From Sipunculus nudus (Eukaryota; Annelida; Sipuncula; Golfingiida; Sipunculidae), in contig CM049316.1 of NCBI GenBank assembly GCA_026874595.1, forward strand, positions 76,183,676-76,247,675: DNA of 64,000 nucleotides, written 5' to 3'. Positions 60,901-64,000 of this stretch are shown here, piece by piece (position 1 is the stretch's first letter; each line of letters begins with the position of its first letter). Made by a program: the position numbers and the translations under genes. Under the pieces are notes generated by a model, which was given only the letters and a program-made list of their open reading frames with translations, was not told where the DNA came from and did no database searches.

Positions 60901-61080
60901 AATCCAAAGAATCCTCGTGCACATTTTCAATGATACCACCGACTACTGCCGCGAAATTTACATTTAATGATTACTGATCACTTCTAGCTGAAATATAACT
61001 GTTATATAATTAAATCTGATCGATAACTAAAAGTATTTTGAGTGTTACAAAGAGTACCGACCTGTCTGACCATCCTCCAT
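21817..61080 (-). CDS. MARCHF6: MARCHF6/TEB4/Doa10-type ER membrane E3 ubiquitin ligase, 24 coding exons, complete
   Basis: Spliced minus-strand gene, 939 codons plus TAA. Exons (high to low): 61062-61080, 50707-50803, 49812-49885, 46265-46481, 45808-45961, 45305-45458, 44516-44574, 44013-44097, 43594-43652, 43073-43182, 42464-42578, 36364-36567, 35278-35328, 34910-35010, 31450-31633, 28765-28885, 27708-27892, 26135-26204, 25500-25681, 24416-24550, 23617-23706, 23077-23209, 22317-22452, 21817-21901. All introns are GT-AG and all phases join without a stop. The N-terminal RING-CH has C9, C12, C26, C28, H36, C39, C52 and C55 (C4HC3), with the Trp43 of RING E2-binding surfaces. Hydrophobic segments follow throughout, with two acidic loops (exons 5-6 and 16-17) and the C-terminal element ending in VGQRLVNY. 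Family knowledge: this ligase sits in the ER and inner nuclear membrane, works with UBE2G2/UBE2J-type E2s, and degrades sterol enzymes (e.g. squalene epoxidase) and misfolded or acetylated-N-degron substrates. Identity is very secure; untranslated regions are unresolved. Confidence 0.97.
22317..22452 (-). CDS. MARCHF6: MARCHF6 exon 23
   Basis: Encodes [17 protein letters not shown], the last membrane helix, and [17 protein letters not shown]. Acceptor TTTTCCAG, donor AA/GTAGGA. The acceptor junction is repeated in intron 22. Confidence 0.97.
22453..22580. repeat. Tandem copies of the exon 23 acceptor
   Basis: ACACCCACACCTGGAAAATA at the boundary is repeated as ACACCCACATCTCGGAATTT and ACAACCACATGTGGAATATA, with ATATAAACATAGTCA between units of about 55 bp. 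Confidence 0.8.
23077..23209 (-). CDS. MARCHF6: MARCHF6 exon 22
   Basis: Encodes [21 protein letters not shown] and a membrane helix ending in FVPLFG. Acceptor TTTCCAG, donor TTTG/GTAAGT. Confidence 0.97.
23617..23706 (-). CDS. MARCHF6: MARCHF6 exon 21
   Basis: Encodes [20 protein letters not shown] and [10 protein letters not shown]. Acceptor TTACAG, donor CAG/GTAGGC. Confidence 0.98.
23765..23972. mobile_element. Short inverted-repeat (MITE-like) element in intron 20
   Basis: TGCTGTGTTCCCTACCTCTGG at the left (one base over the core shared word) mirrors CCAGAGGTAGCGAACACAGCA at the right. GGTAATTAC blocks lie inside. About 200 bp, no coding capacity. Confidence 0.65.
24416..24550 (-). CDS. 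MARCHF6: MARCHF6 exon 20
   Basis: Encodes [20 protein letters not shown] and [13 protein letters not shown], matching a highly conserved membrane/loop block. Acceptor CTTGCAG, donor CAG/GTAAGC. Confidence 0.98.
25500..25681 (-). CDS. MARCHF6: MARCHF6 exon 19
   Basis: Encodes [20 protein letters not shown] and [11 protein letters not shown], matching the human [27 protein letters not shown]. Acceptor TTGTAG, donor TTG/GTGAGT. Confidence 0.98.
26135..26204 (-). CDS. MARCHF6: MARCHF6 exon 18
   Basis: Encodes one membrane helix, [20 protein letters not shown], then VLP. Acceptor GTTCCAG, donor CCAG/GTGGGT. Position and hydrophobicity match the human segment ending in LTLPVFAGRW. Confidence 0.93.
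26490..26700 (+). repeat. Possible tRNA-derived SINE
   Basis: TGGTCTAGTGG (26507-26517) fits a pol III A box and GGTTAAAATCC (26550-26560) a mutated B box, 32 bp apart as in tRNA-derived SINE heads. The tail limit is uncertain. Confidence 0.5.
27235..27700 (+). repeat. Interspersed repeat family R, copy in MARCHF6 intron 17
   Basis: Contains CTGTACCTGCCAAAATATTG, GACTGACTTGGTCCAAAA and TTGCTCATGATTATGTCC. It ends within about 20 bp of the exon 17 donor. No terminal inverted repeat seen. Confidence 0.75.
27708..27892 (-). CDS. MARCHF6: MARCHF6 exon 17
   Basis: Begins with [13 protein letters not shown] and a Pro/Ala-rich run. It ends with [20 protein letters not shown], which matches the human AAHQAILQQGGPVGFQPY region. 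The acceptor is preceded by an A/T-rich run (TTTTAAG). Donor AGG/GTAGGT. Confidence 0.94.
28400..28764. repeat. Tandem copies of the exon 16 / intron 16 junction
   Basis: On the plus strand, TTACCGTTAGCATCACTAGC, CTCACTGT (donor plus last coding bases of exon 16) recurs near 28411, 28467, 28541, 28614 and 28689, at a period of about 55-75 bp. Two copies keep a GT donor on the minus strand, one has GC, two have lost it. Confidence 0.85.
28765..28885 (-). CDS. MARCHF6: MARCHF6 exon 16 (acidic loop)
   Basis: Residues about 562-601, very rich in Glu, Asp and Ala. Its last coding bases and donor (AACG/GTAAGT) are repeated at least five times downstream. Similarity to human is compositional only; the exon is supported by phase and splice sites. 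Confidence 0.88.
28973..30712. mobile_element. TIR element in MARCHF6 intron 15
   Basis: The left end reads TACACCAGAACCT..CATGAGGGGACACC; the complement of the right end reads TACAGCAGAACCTGTCGTGAAGGGACACC in the same order. Both begin at TA, suggesting a Tc1/mariner-type insertion. The interior holds two diverged copies, about 280 bp apart, of a block with GCCGAGTCACGGCAAT / GGCCCAGTCATGGCAAT and GGCATCCGGTCATA. No transposase ORF. Confidence 0.65.
31450..31633 (-). CDS. MARCHF6: MARCHF6 exon 15
   Basis: Encodes [20 protein letters not shown] and [19 protein letters not shown], almost identical to human. Acceptor GTTGTAG, donor CAG/GTAAGA. Confidence 0.98.
32131..34736 (+). mobile_element. 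Pearl/Helentron-like element in MARCHF6 intron 14
   Basis: The start ACAAGAGACCTATGGGTC, GACGCTCAGCTG matches the intron 3 element. The core is two diverged direct repeats of about 670 bp (33310-33960 and 33985-34625) sharing AACGTGCCATGGTCA and GCATTATGTTTGGGCCCATA. The end is a GACG-type simple repeat, then a hairpin TAGCTCAG...CTGAGCTA and an A-rich tail. A 14-bp direct repeat GAATTGGTGATTTT flanks it at 32095-32108 and 34753-34766. Confidence 0.7.
34910..35010 (-). CDS. MARCHF6: MARCHF6 exon 14
   Basis: Encodes [18 protein letters not shown] and then [13 protein letters not shown]. The acceptor is TTTACAG/GTGATA and the donor CCAG/GTAAGG. The acceptor junction is tandemly copied through intron 13. 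Confidence 0.97.
35011..35225. repeat. Tandem copies of the exon 14 acceptor junction
   Basis: ATATCACCTGTAAA (minus: TTTACAG/GTGATAT) occurs at the true boundary and again near 35050, 35085 and 35130, with a mutated copy near 35170. These fill most of the 267-bp intron 13. Confidence 0.88.
35278..35328 (-). CDS. MARCHF6: MARCHF6 exon 13
   Basis: Encodes [17 protein letters not shown], matching the human MIHLPIYRHLRRF motif. It lies between a 15-bp minisatellite and an intron made mostly of exon 14-edge repeats. Acceptor TTTCAG, donor ATG/GTAAGT. Confidence 0.96.
35396..35835 (+). repeat. Minisatellite, about 15-18 bp unit, in MARCHF6 intron 12
   Basis: About 25 imperfect copies of CTATGATGACCACCC, drifting to CTAACATGACCACCC at the right. 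Confidence 0.9.
36080..36185 (+). repeat. 15-bp minisatellite in intron 12
   Basis: About seven copies of CCTACGCCTGGCTAAT. Confidence 0.9.
36364..36567 (-). CDS. MARCHF6: MARCHF6 exon 12
   Basis: Residues about 382-449. They hold the most conserved block of the family: [19 protein letters not shown], then [20 protein letters not shown]. Acceptor ATTACAG, donor GAG/GTGAGA. Confidence 0.98.
36568..36725. repeat. Tandem copies beside the exon 12 acceptor
   Basis: AATACAGCATAAAATAATAT, CAGGCCACTGAGTGGCTG recurs as AGTACAGCATTAAATAATAT and ACACAGCATAAAATAACATT at a period of about 65-75 bp. The first copy begins at the splice acceptor. Confidence 0.75.
36872..37030. repeat. DIRS inverted terminal repeat, left
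   Basis: Inverted copy of 42240-42393. Shared blocks include TTAATGAGAATTTTCTCTG, AGTAAGCCAACCAAAAATT and TTACCCATAATCACATTTT. Confidence 0.9.
37070..37188. repeat. DIRS internal complementary region
   Basis: The left part (ACAGAAAAGCTCACAACAG to GGGAGGGAATGGGG) is the reverse complement of the left outer end. The right part (TTACGTAAACATAATTGTGA) is the reverse complement of the right outer end. Family knowledge: it templates closure of a circular intermediate. Confidence 0.88.
37246..38485 (-). pseudogene. DIRS tyrosine recombinase, frame-broken
   Basis: The N-terminal core-binding part and the first catalytic Arg ([14 protein letters not shown]) are in the frame 38485-37676, which ends at TAA after VRALRYYL. 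The second box (HDIRAIS, H-x-x-R) and the nucleophile Tyr ([10 protein letters not shown]) are in a different frame, 37908-37246. The break coincides with a premature stop followed by an eight-base G run (about 37650-37658). Confidence 0.88.
38618..40460 (-). pseudogene. DIRS reverse transcriptase/RNase H, frame-broken
   Basis: Order on the minus strand: [15 protein letters not shown] (pre-RT), [43 protein letters not shown], catalytic [17 protein letters not shown], then RNase H with [22 protein letters not shown] and [11 protein letters not shown]. These motifs alternate between two frames, with switches near 39990, 39860 and 39600, so no single ORF is intact. The RNase H and last RT motifs share one 457-codon frame that ends at 38618. 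Confidence 0.88.
40463..42137 (-). pseudogene. DIRS gag-like region, frameshifted
   Basis: Starts at an ATG ([14 protein letters not shown]) with a Cys/His cluster ([19 protein letters not shown]) like the zinc-binding start of DIRS ORF1 proteins. A long Pro/Ser-rich stretch follows. The C-terminal part ([26 protein letters not shown]) is in another frame. At least three frame changes occur along its length, near 41900, 41510 and 41070, and another near 40530. Confidence 0.6.
42240..42393. repeat. DIRS inverted terminal repeat, right
   Basis: Reverse complement of the left repeat with a few substitutions, extended outward by a terminal segment ending GTAATAAAACCC that is mirrored only in the internal complementary region. 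Confidence 0.9.
42464..42578 (-). CDS. MARCHF6: MARCHF6 exon 11
   Basis: Encodes the conserved membrane pair around [14 protein letters not shown] and [13 protein letters not shown]. The donor TTG/GTAAGT lies only about 45 bp from the end of the DIRS retrotransposon in intron 11. Acceptor CCACAG. Confidence 0.97.
43073..43182 (-). CDS. MARCHF6: MARCHF6 exon 10
   Basis: Encodes [11 protein letters not shown] and a long membrane helix ending in ALAKLKK. Acceptor TTTCAG, donor AAAAA/GTGAGT. Confidence 0.95.
43594..43652 (-). CDS. MARCHF6: MARCHF6 exon 9
   Basis: Encodes [20 protein letters not shown]. The human motif FCPYHIGHF is intact. Acceptor TTTCAG, donor TCT/GTAAGT. Confidence 0.97.
44013..44097 (-). 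CDS. MARCHF6: MARCHF6 exon 8
   Basis: Encodes [16 protein letters not shown] and then a membrane segment ending in LNTLFILVF. Acceptor TTTCAG, donor TTTG/GTGAGT. Confidence 0.97.
44445..44515. repeat. Duplicated exon 7 donor flank
   Basis: CCTTTAAATAGATTGGTACC beside the donor recurs about 56 bp away as CCTTTAAATAGATTGGTTCC. The donor GT is lost in the outer copy. Confidence 0.65.
44516..44574 (-). CDS. MARCHF6: MARCHF6 exon 7
   Basis: Encodes [20 protein letters not shown], nearly identical to human. The acceptor is TTTCAG and the donor GAGAGG/GTAGGT. The donor flank is partly duplicated downstream. Confidence 0.97.
45305..45458 (-). CDS. MARCHF6: MARCHF6 exon 6 (acidic low-complexity loop)
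   Basis: Residues about 188-238. An Ala/Gly/Asn-rich linker contains an FEEEEDQEA acidic run. It corresponds to the long acidic cytosolic loop of the human protein, and sequence identity is low as expected. Acceptor ATCACAG, donor CAAG/GTAGGT. Confidence 0.92.
45808..45961 (-). CDS. MARCHF6: MARCHF6 exon 5
   Basis: Residues about 136-187. A hydrophobic helix ([20 protein letters not shown]) is followed by a Gln/Asn-rich loop. It keeps the human motif REQI.HGG..WLE. Acceptor TTTTCAG, donor CAACAG/GTATGT. Confidence 0.96.
46265..46481 (-). CDS. MARCHF6: MARCHF6 exon 4 (first membrane segments)
   Basis: Residues about 64-136. They include [13 protein letters not shown] and the near-invariant block [17 protein letters not shown] followed by [17 protein letters not shown]. 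Acceptor TTTTCCAG, donor AAC/GTAAGT. Confidence 0.97.
46482..46535. repeat. Tandem copies of the exon 4 acceptor, inner part
   Basis: CTGGAAAATTCAGTACAAA (minus: TTTTCCAG acceptor) occurs twice in about 60 bp. The array resumes at 49250 beyond the inserted element. Confidence 0.85.
46540..49247 (+). mobile_element. Pearl/Helentron-like element in MARCHF6 intron 3
   Basis: The start reads ACAAGTGACCCATAGGTC, GACGCTCAGCTG. The core (about 47990-48990) has diverged units built around TTGACCTTTGACCT, CTTCCCCTATTGGTAGGTAA and CAACAGGTCTTTTCCCC. The end has CGGACGGCCGGACAGAAGG, then a palindromic TAGCCCAG...CAGCTGCGCTA. Subterminal CTCAGCTG at the start pairs with CAGCTGCG at the end. No protein. 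Confidence 0.7.
49250..49315. repeat. Tandem copies of the exon 4 acceptor, outer part
   Basis: CTGGAAAATTCAATACAAA and CTGGGAAATTCAGTACAGA continue the 30-bp array that the intron 3 transposon interrupts. Confidence 0.8.
49812..49885 (-). CDS. MARCHF6: MARCHF6 exon 3 (second half of RING-CH)
   Basis: Encodes [16 protein letters not shown] and the HRFSFTP stretch, with the last zinc-binding cysteines C52 and C55. The acceptor is GTTACAG and the donor CCCA/GTAAGT. The acceptor junction is tandemly duplicated in the adjoining intron. Confidence 0.97.
49886..50200. repeat. Tandem copies of the exon 3 acceptor junction
   Basis: The block GTACTTCA.CCACTGTACTT, AACTGTTACAATAAAACACA repeats about six or seven times beside exon 3. 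Each unit carries roughly 20 bases of exon start plus the AACAG acceptor on the minus strand. Confidence 0.88.
50707..50803 (-). CDS. MARCHF6: MARCHF6 exon 2 (first half of RING-CH)
   Basis: Encodes zinc ligands C9, C12, C26, C28 and H36 ([18 protein letters not shown]). The acceptor is CTTTCAG and the donor TG/GTTAGT. The Cys39 codon is split across the intron. A decayed copy of this exon lies just upstream on the minus strand. Confidence 0.96.
50804..51005 (-). pseudogene. Duplicated exon 2 acceptor and a decayed copy of RING-CH exon 2
   Basis: TATATCTGAAAGTA recurs 47 bp beyond the boundary. Further out (about 50911-51000) ACAAAGGCTTGT..GGGA.TGCC and ATGCAACATGCCCAATAGATA align with exon 2 (ACAAAGGCTTGTCAGGGGAG; GACATACCCGACATATAT). 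The copy has lost ligand codons and is not usable as an exon. Confidence 0.6.
51006..53834. other. MARCHF6 intron 1, unannotated part
   Basis: AT-rich intron with no coding exon or clear element other than the fragment at 51850-52140. Confidence 0.5.
51850..52140 (+). repeat. Fragment with GACGGACAGACAG simple-repeat tail
   Basis: AACATGATGGACGGACAGACAG and a GTTCCTCGTTCGC end resemble the 3' end of another pearl-like family. The 5' limit is unclear. Confidence 0.45.
55127..55455 (+). mobile_element. Truncated copy of the CAGGGATGTGC TIR element
   Basis: Begins CAGGGATGTGCCCAGA and shares TACTTCCATATA, CGTATTCAGTTT, ATATTCCACT and CAAATTTTATTCATTAA-type blocks with the complete copy at 62284-63158. 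The GC-rich right end is missing. Confidence 0.65.
55717..56455 (+). mobile_element. Pearl/Helentron-like element with about 160-bp tandem core
   Basis: About four core units each contain GTGACCTTTGACCC, CCTCAAAATCAATAGG, TTCTTCATC and GGGTAAGCC. They are followed by GGACGGACAGACAGACG and a 3' palindrome CGCAACGAA..TTCGTTGCG. Subterminal inverted repeats ATCCCCTCGCA (near 55741) and TGCGAGGGGAT (near 56440) are present. The architecture matches bivalve pearl elements and Helentron-associated elements as I know them. Confidence 0.7.
56667..60106. mobile_element. Non-autonomous hAT-like transposon with 8-bp target duplication
   Basis: Termini are perfect inverted repeats: CAGGCTTGGGTCAAGTAC at 56667 and its complement ending at 60106. 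An exact 8-bp direct repeat TAGTGTAC flanks both sides (56659-56666 and 60107-60114), which is diagnostic of hAT insertion (family knowledge). Both subterminal regions are packed with GTACTTG/CAAGTAC repeats, likely transposase-binding sites. About 3.4 kb with no recognisable transposase ORF. A 73-bp tandem duplication lies at 59459-59605. Confidence 0.85.
61062..61080 (-). CDS. MARCHF6: MARCHF6 exon 1 (start codon)
   Basis: Nineteen coding bases starting with ATG encode MEDGQT and the first base of the Asp codon that opens the RING-CH (DICRVC). The donor reads ACAG/GTCGGT. Human also has a very short, acidic N-terminus before DICRVC, which supports this start. Confidence 0.85.
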
Positions 61081-61421
61081 GTTGGATTATTATGGGATAT
61101 ATTCACAAAGTACGCTCGGCAGATTGACCTTTGCCGGATTTCTCAACATTATAAATTTTCAAAATTTTACCACATCCCCAATCTAAGATCTTTATAAGAT
61201 TATACAAAATGTATGGATTATTCGAAATAAATCATAAATGTTTTGTTTTATTTGCAAAATCTTTTCGCTTTTCACGACAACCATCCTAAAATCGGTGCGA
61301 CCACTTTTCGATAATGTAGCAGACACCATAACAACCTGGGAAGCTTTCTTGCACAGAATGGTTGCAGTTTACGTTTGACTGCGTGCGTTTATGTGTCATG
61401 CTTATTCTTGTTTAGTTCGAG
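61081..61421. promoter_or_regulatory. Probable bidirectional promoter
   Basis: The 341-bp gap separates the MARCHF6 ATG (minus) from the ATG of a divergent plus-strand exon. No TATA box is evident at a convincing position. Inferred from the head-to-head arrangement only. Confidence 0.45.
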
Positions 61422-61523
61422 ATGGCTTTAGACGTAATTGCCCATGATTTAACAGCAGACCTGAATGCGGAAAGAGAAAAGGCCAAGTCAACGGCGACCT
61501 GGGAACATGAAGATCTGGCACAG
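61422..61523 (+). CDS. First exon of an unidentified divergent gene (GC donor)
   Basis: ATG opens a clean 34-codon reading frame (MALDVIAHDLTADLN, then AEREKAKSTATWEHEDLAQ) ending at CACAG/GCAAGT. GCAAGT after an exonic AG is the standard context of the rare GC-AG intron class. Reading through gives a stop three codons later, so splicing is required for a longer protein. The sequence is polar and helical, and I do not recognise the family. No second exon was found before the window ends. Confidence 0.5.
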
Positions 61524-61539
61524 GCAAGTGTCTGATCAC

Positions 61540-64000
61540 AGTGGCAGTCTCTCAGAGGCAATCCCCCCCCCCCTTACACACACACACACACTTAAACCAT
61601 CACACAGGAATCTACCCATTGAGACAATAAGATGGATTATCTACTGGGATCGAGGTCCAGCAGTAAAGGGATATGCCTGGCAGCCCCCCGAGGTTTTATT
61701 GCTGCTAAGCTGCCTATTAATATTACGGTATAATTATTATTAAAGTATTAACTATTATACTCGCAAGGAATGGGATCTCACACAGATCAGCGCACAGATC
61801 CACAGCTTTCCTCAGTTACCTATTTCTCTAAATGTGGACCAGCCCGGACCTCTTTTAAATGTCTTTCCAAGTTCAGTCTTATTTTTTACACCTAACTGTT
61901 TTGTTATTTCAGTTATAAAGTGGAATTTGCAATTAATCTGGGAAATAAAGAAGGGTATCAATAAGTCCGCGTTATTGAACATTTTTCCATGTTTTTCCAC
62001 TGGGAGCTATATGAGGTGGTCCACATTACTGGCCTGCAGACGCGTGTATGCCAGGGGCTAGCTAGAAATTTAACCAGGGAAAATCCAGCCCAGGATGACT
62101 AATTAGAAAACCTGAACATGTTTCCAGACCTGAATAGACCCTCTTTAAAAGAGGGACCCAGAACACCATTTTAAAAATCCTAGCAAAGTTTGCTAAGCTA
62201 ACAAAAAGAAAATATATATATCTTTTTTTTTCTTTTGATGGGTTTTATAATTATAAAAAAAAAATAAAAATCATTACGTCTTACAGGGATGTGCTCAGAA
62301 AAATTTGAGTGCTGGGTGGGCGGGCCGTGCACATGAAATGGGGGGGGGGGGGGGTATTTAAAGTTAAACTTTCATTTTTTATAGATGTGATTCGTGATAT
62401 TTCAGCTGCATGAATAAATCATTAGTAATACTAAAAATATGATTAATTTCCAATATGCCGACAGCAATACTGCCACTAAGAGCAAATTTGATTGTAAAAG
62501 TTAAAACACCGTGGTGAACTCATCTGTCAGTTCAGATTCTGTCGGTCAGGATTTGTTGAATACTTCCATATAATATGGGTATAAGAAAAGACTGTATTCA
62601 GTTTTTTTTCACACTTAAAACCTGATACCTAACATTATATTCCACTTTTCTACAGCAGTTTGGCCTCATTAGGAACTGTGACCTTACAAATGTATTCGAA
62701 TATTTACGTCGATCATCAATTATATTCAATCAAACATCGTTTGGCGCGTCATATGATTTCATAGAAACTGATATCAGCATTAGTCTTTTATACAGATACA
62801 AGGTGGAGCTACCATAGCAGCTACGTTCACTTCTTTCCTACCAAATTTTATTCATCAACATTCACTTAATACGGCACATTTTGAAGAGTACCTTCTATTA
62901 AATATTCATTTTGGGCGCCACATGATGTCATCTAGTGTGGAAGACATGCACTTAGATATATTCGACAGGGGTCACTAATTGTAATACCGGTAAAACACCA
63001 CAAGATAAGCTTAAATGCGTGTATTTTTGTTCATGGCTTAAACAATTTAAAAATATATTACTGCCGGGCGGGCATTGACACTTTCTAGTCAAGTGCCGGG
63101 CGGCAGGAGGGCTGCCGGGCGCACTCGCCCGGCGCCGCCCGGTGTGGGCACATCCCTGGTCTTATTATTGGGAAGATAGAATAGTGAAATATGTATAAAA
63201 TAGTAGTAATTAGAGTTTACTGGATGAGAATTAATTCATAATCATTTCTATAAATTTATTCAAAACATGTGACTGTTAATTTATTTTCATATTTCGAAAG
63301 GTATGCTGTAATGTAATCTATACATGTTTTCTCTTCAGGGATCTTAATATTTTCAAATTTTTACCTTTTCAACGGAAAGGCATTAATCCTTGATTGCCTT
63401 TCGGCTGAAAAGATTGCCTTTCTGCTAAAAGATGCCTGCTACCATCATAACAAACTCTTAGTCACATTTGCATGCAAAAATAACTGAATGTTTTCAATAG
63501 TAACACTGTTATATCAGAAACATGATTGTGCAGTGCAAAAAAGGGAAAATATAGGAGATGAGGGCCTAAATGTATAAGAAATTATAGACTATTTTAAAAG
63601 GAAATATAGGGAGTCGGGGGAAGACTACCTATAAACTATTTCGGTTTTTATGTCATATTTGTTACTTGTTATACTACCTATCAGCTACTAATTTGCAACA
63701 TCGGACTCATCCAGGATCCCAGTTGTTACTCTGTAGGATTTTTCCCACAGATAATAGAAAAAAAACCACAGGAATTTAAGTTTTAAATCACCAAATGGCC
63801 GAATTTTGGAAGCCTCCGGATAGATATATCAACAATCATTTTACATAAAAACCATAAAATCTTCACAAATTTACTTAAATGTAGCACACTGCTGTATATC
63901 TATACATTTAGTTCCTGCTGCCTTACTCTGTTTTATTAATGGATATATACACTTAAAGTAACATATTCATTTCTTCAGGTTTCACATTTCATATACATCA
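61540..64000. other. Putative intron of the divergent gene
   Basis: Apart from an (AC)n at 61577, the complete TIR element (62284-63158) and a G run, nothing is recognised. No phase-0 second exon found. Confidence 0.4.
62284..63158. mobile_element. Complete 875-bp non-autonomous TIR element
   Basis: Ends CAGGGATGTGC ... GCACATCCCTG are inverted. GTCTTA directly flanks both ends (62278-62283 and 63159-63164). The right end holds a GC-rich hairpin-like stretch (CCGGGCG repeats, 63063-63150) and the left interior a G run at 62341. No ORF of note. CAGGG-type ends resemble hAT, but the visible duplication is 6 bp. Confidence 0.7.

Overview
This is nuclear DNA from an intron-rich, AT-rich invertebrate animal, most likely a bivalve mollusc. 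The evidence is GT-AG introns, strongly conserved animal exons, and abundant transposable elements. Several of those have the pearl/Helentron-like layout (about 160-bp core repeats, a GACG-type simple repeat, a 3' palindrome) that I associate with bivalve genomes. The species assignment is inference.

The dominant gene is a complete orthologue of MARCHF6 (TEB4, yeast Doa10), the multi-pass ER E3 ubiquitin ligase. It lies on the minus strand from the start codon at 61080 to the stop at 21817. I resolved 24 coding exons with consistent phases, giving 2,820 nt including the stop, or 939 aa (human is about 910 aa). The RING-CH domain is in exons 1-3, the transmembrane body in exons 4-23, and the conserved C-terminal element in exon 24. 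Long introns are long mainly because of transposons: a 5.6-kb DIRS-type retrotransposon in intron 11, pearl/Helentron-like elements in introns 3 and 14, a 1.7-kb TIR element in intron 15, and a nested stack in intron 1. A divergent plus-strand gene appears to start at 61422, only 341 bp away, probably sharing a bidirectional promoter; its first intron seems to use a GC donor.

The left end (1 to about 16 kb) holds the 3' part of a plus-strand gene ending in a CARD domain (exons at 1932-4273), followed by partial, decayed duplicates of the same block (about 10438-13015 and 15280-15870). The second copy is a pseudogene. Two degenerate LINE reverse transcriptases (minus strand) sit among these copies. 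From 16 to 21.8 kb I see no gene.

The most unusual observation is that at least eight MARCHF6 exon ends (exons 2, 3, 4, 7, 12, 14, 16 and 23) are followed, on the intron side, by short tandem duplications of the exon/intron junction itself. Each unit carries some coding bases plus the splice site, so the introns contain rows of decoy splice sites. Near exon 2 a decayed copy of most of the RING-CH exon is also visible.
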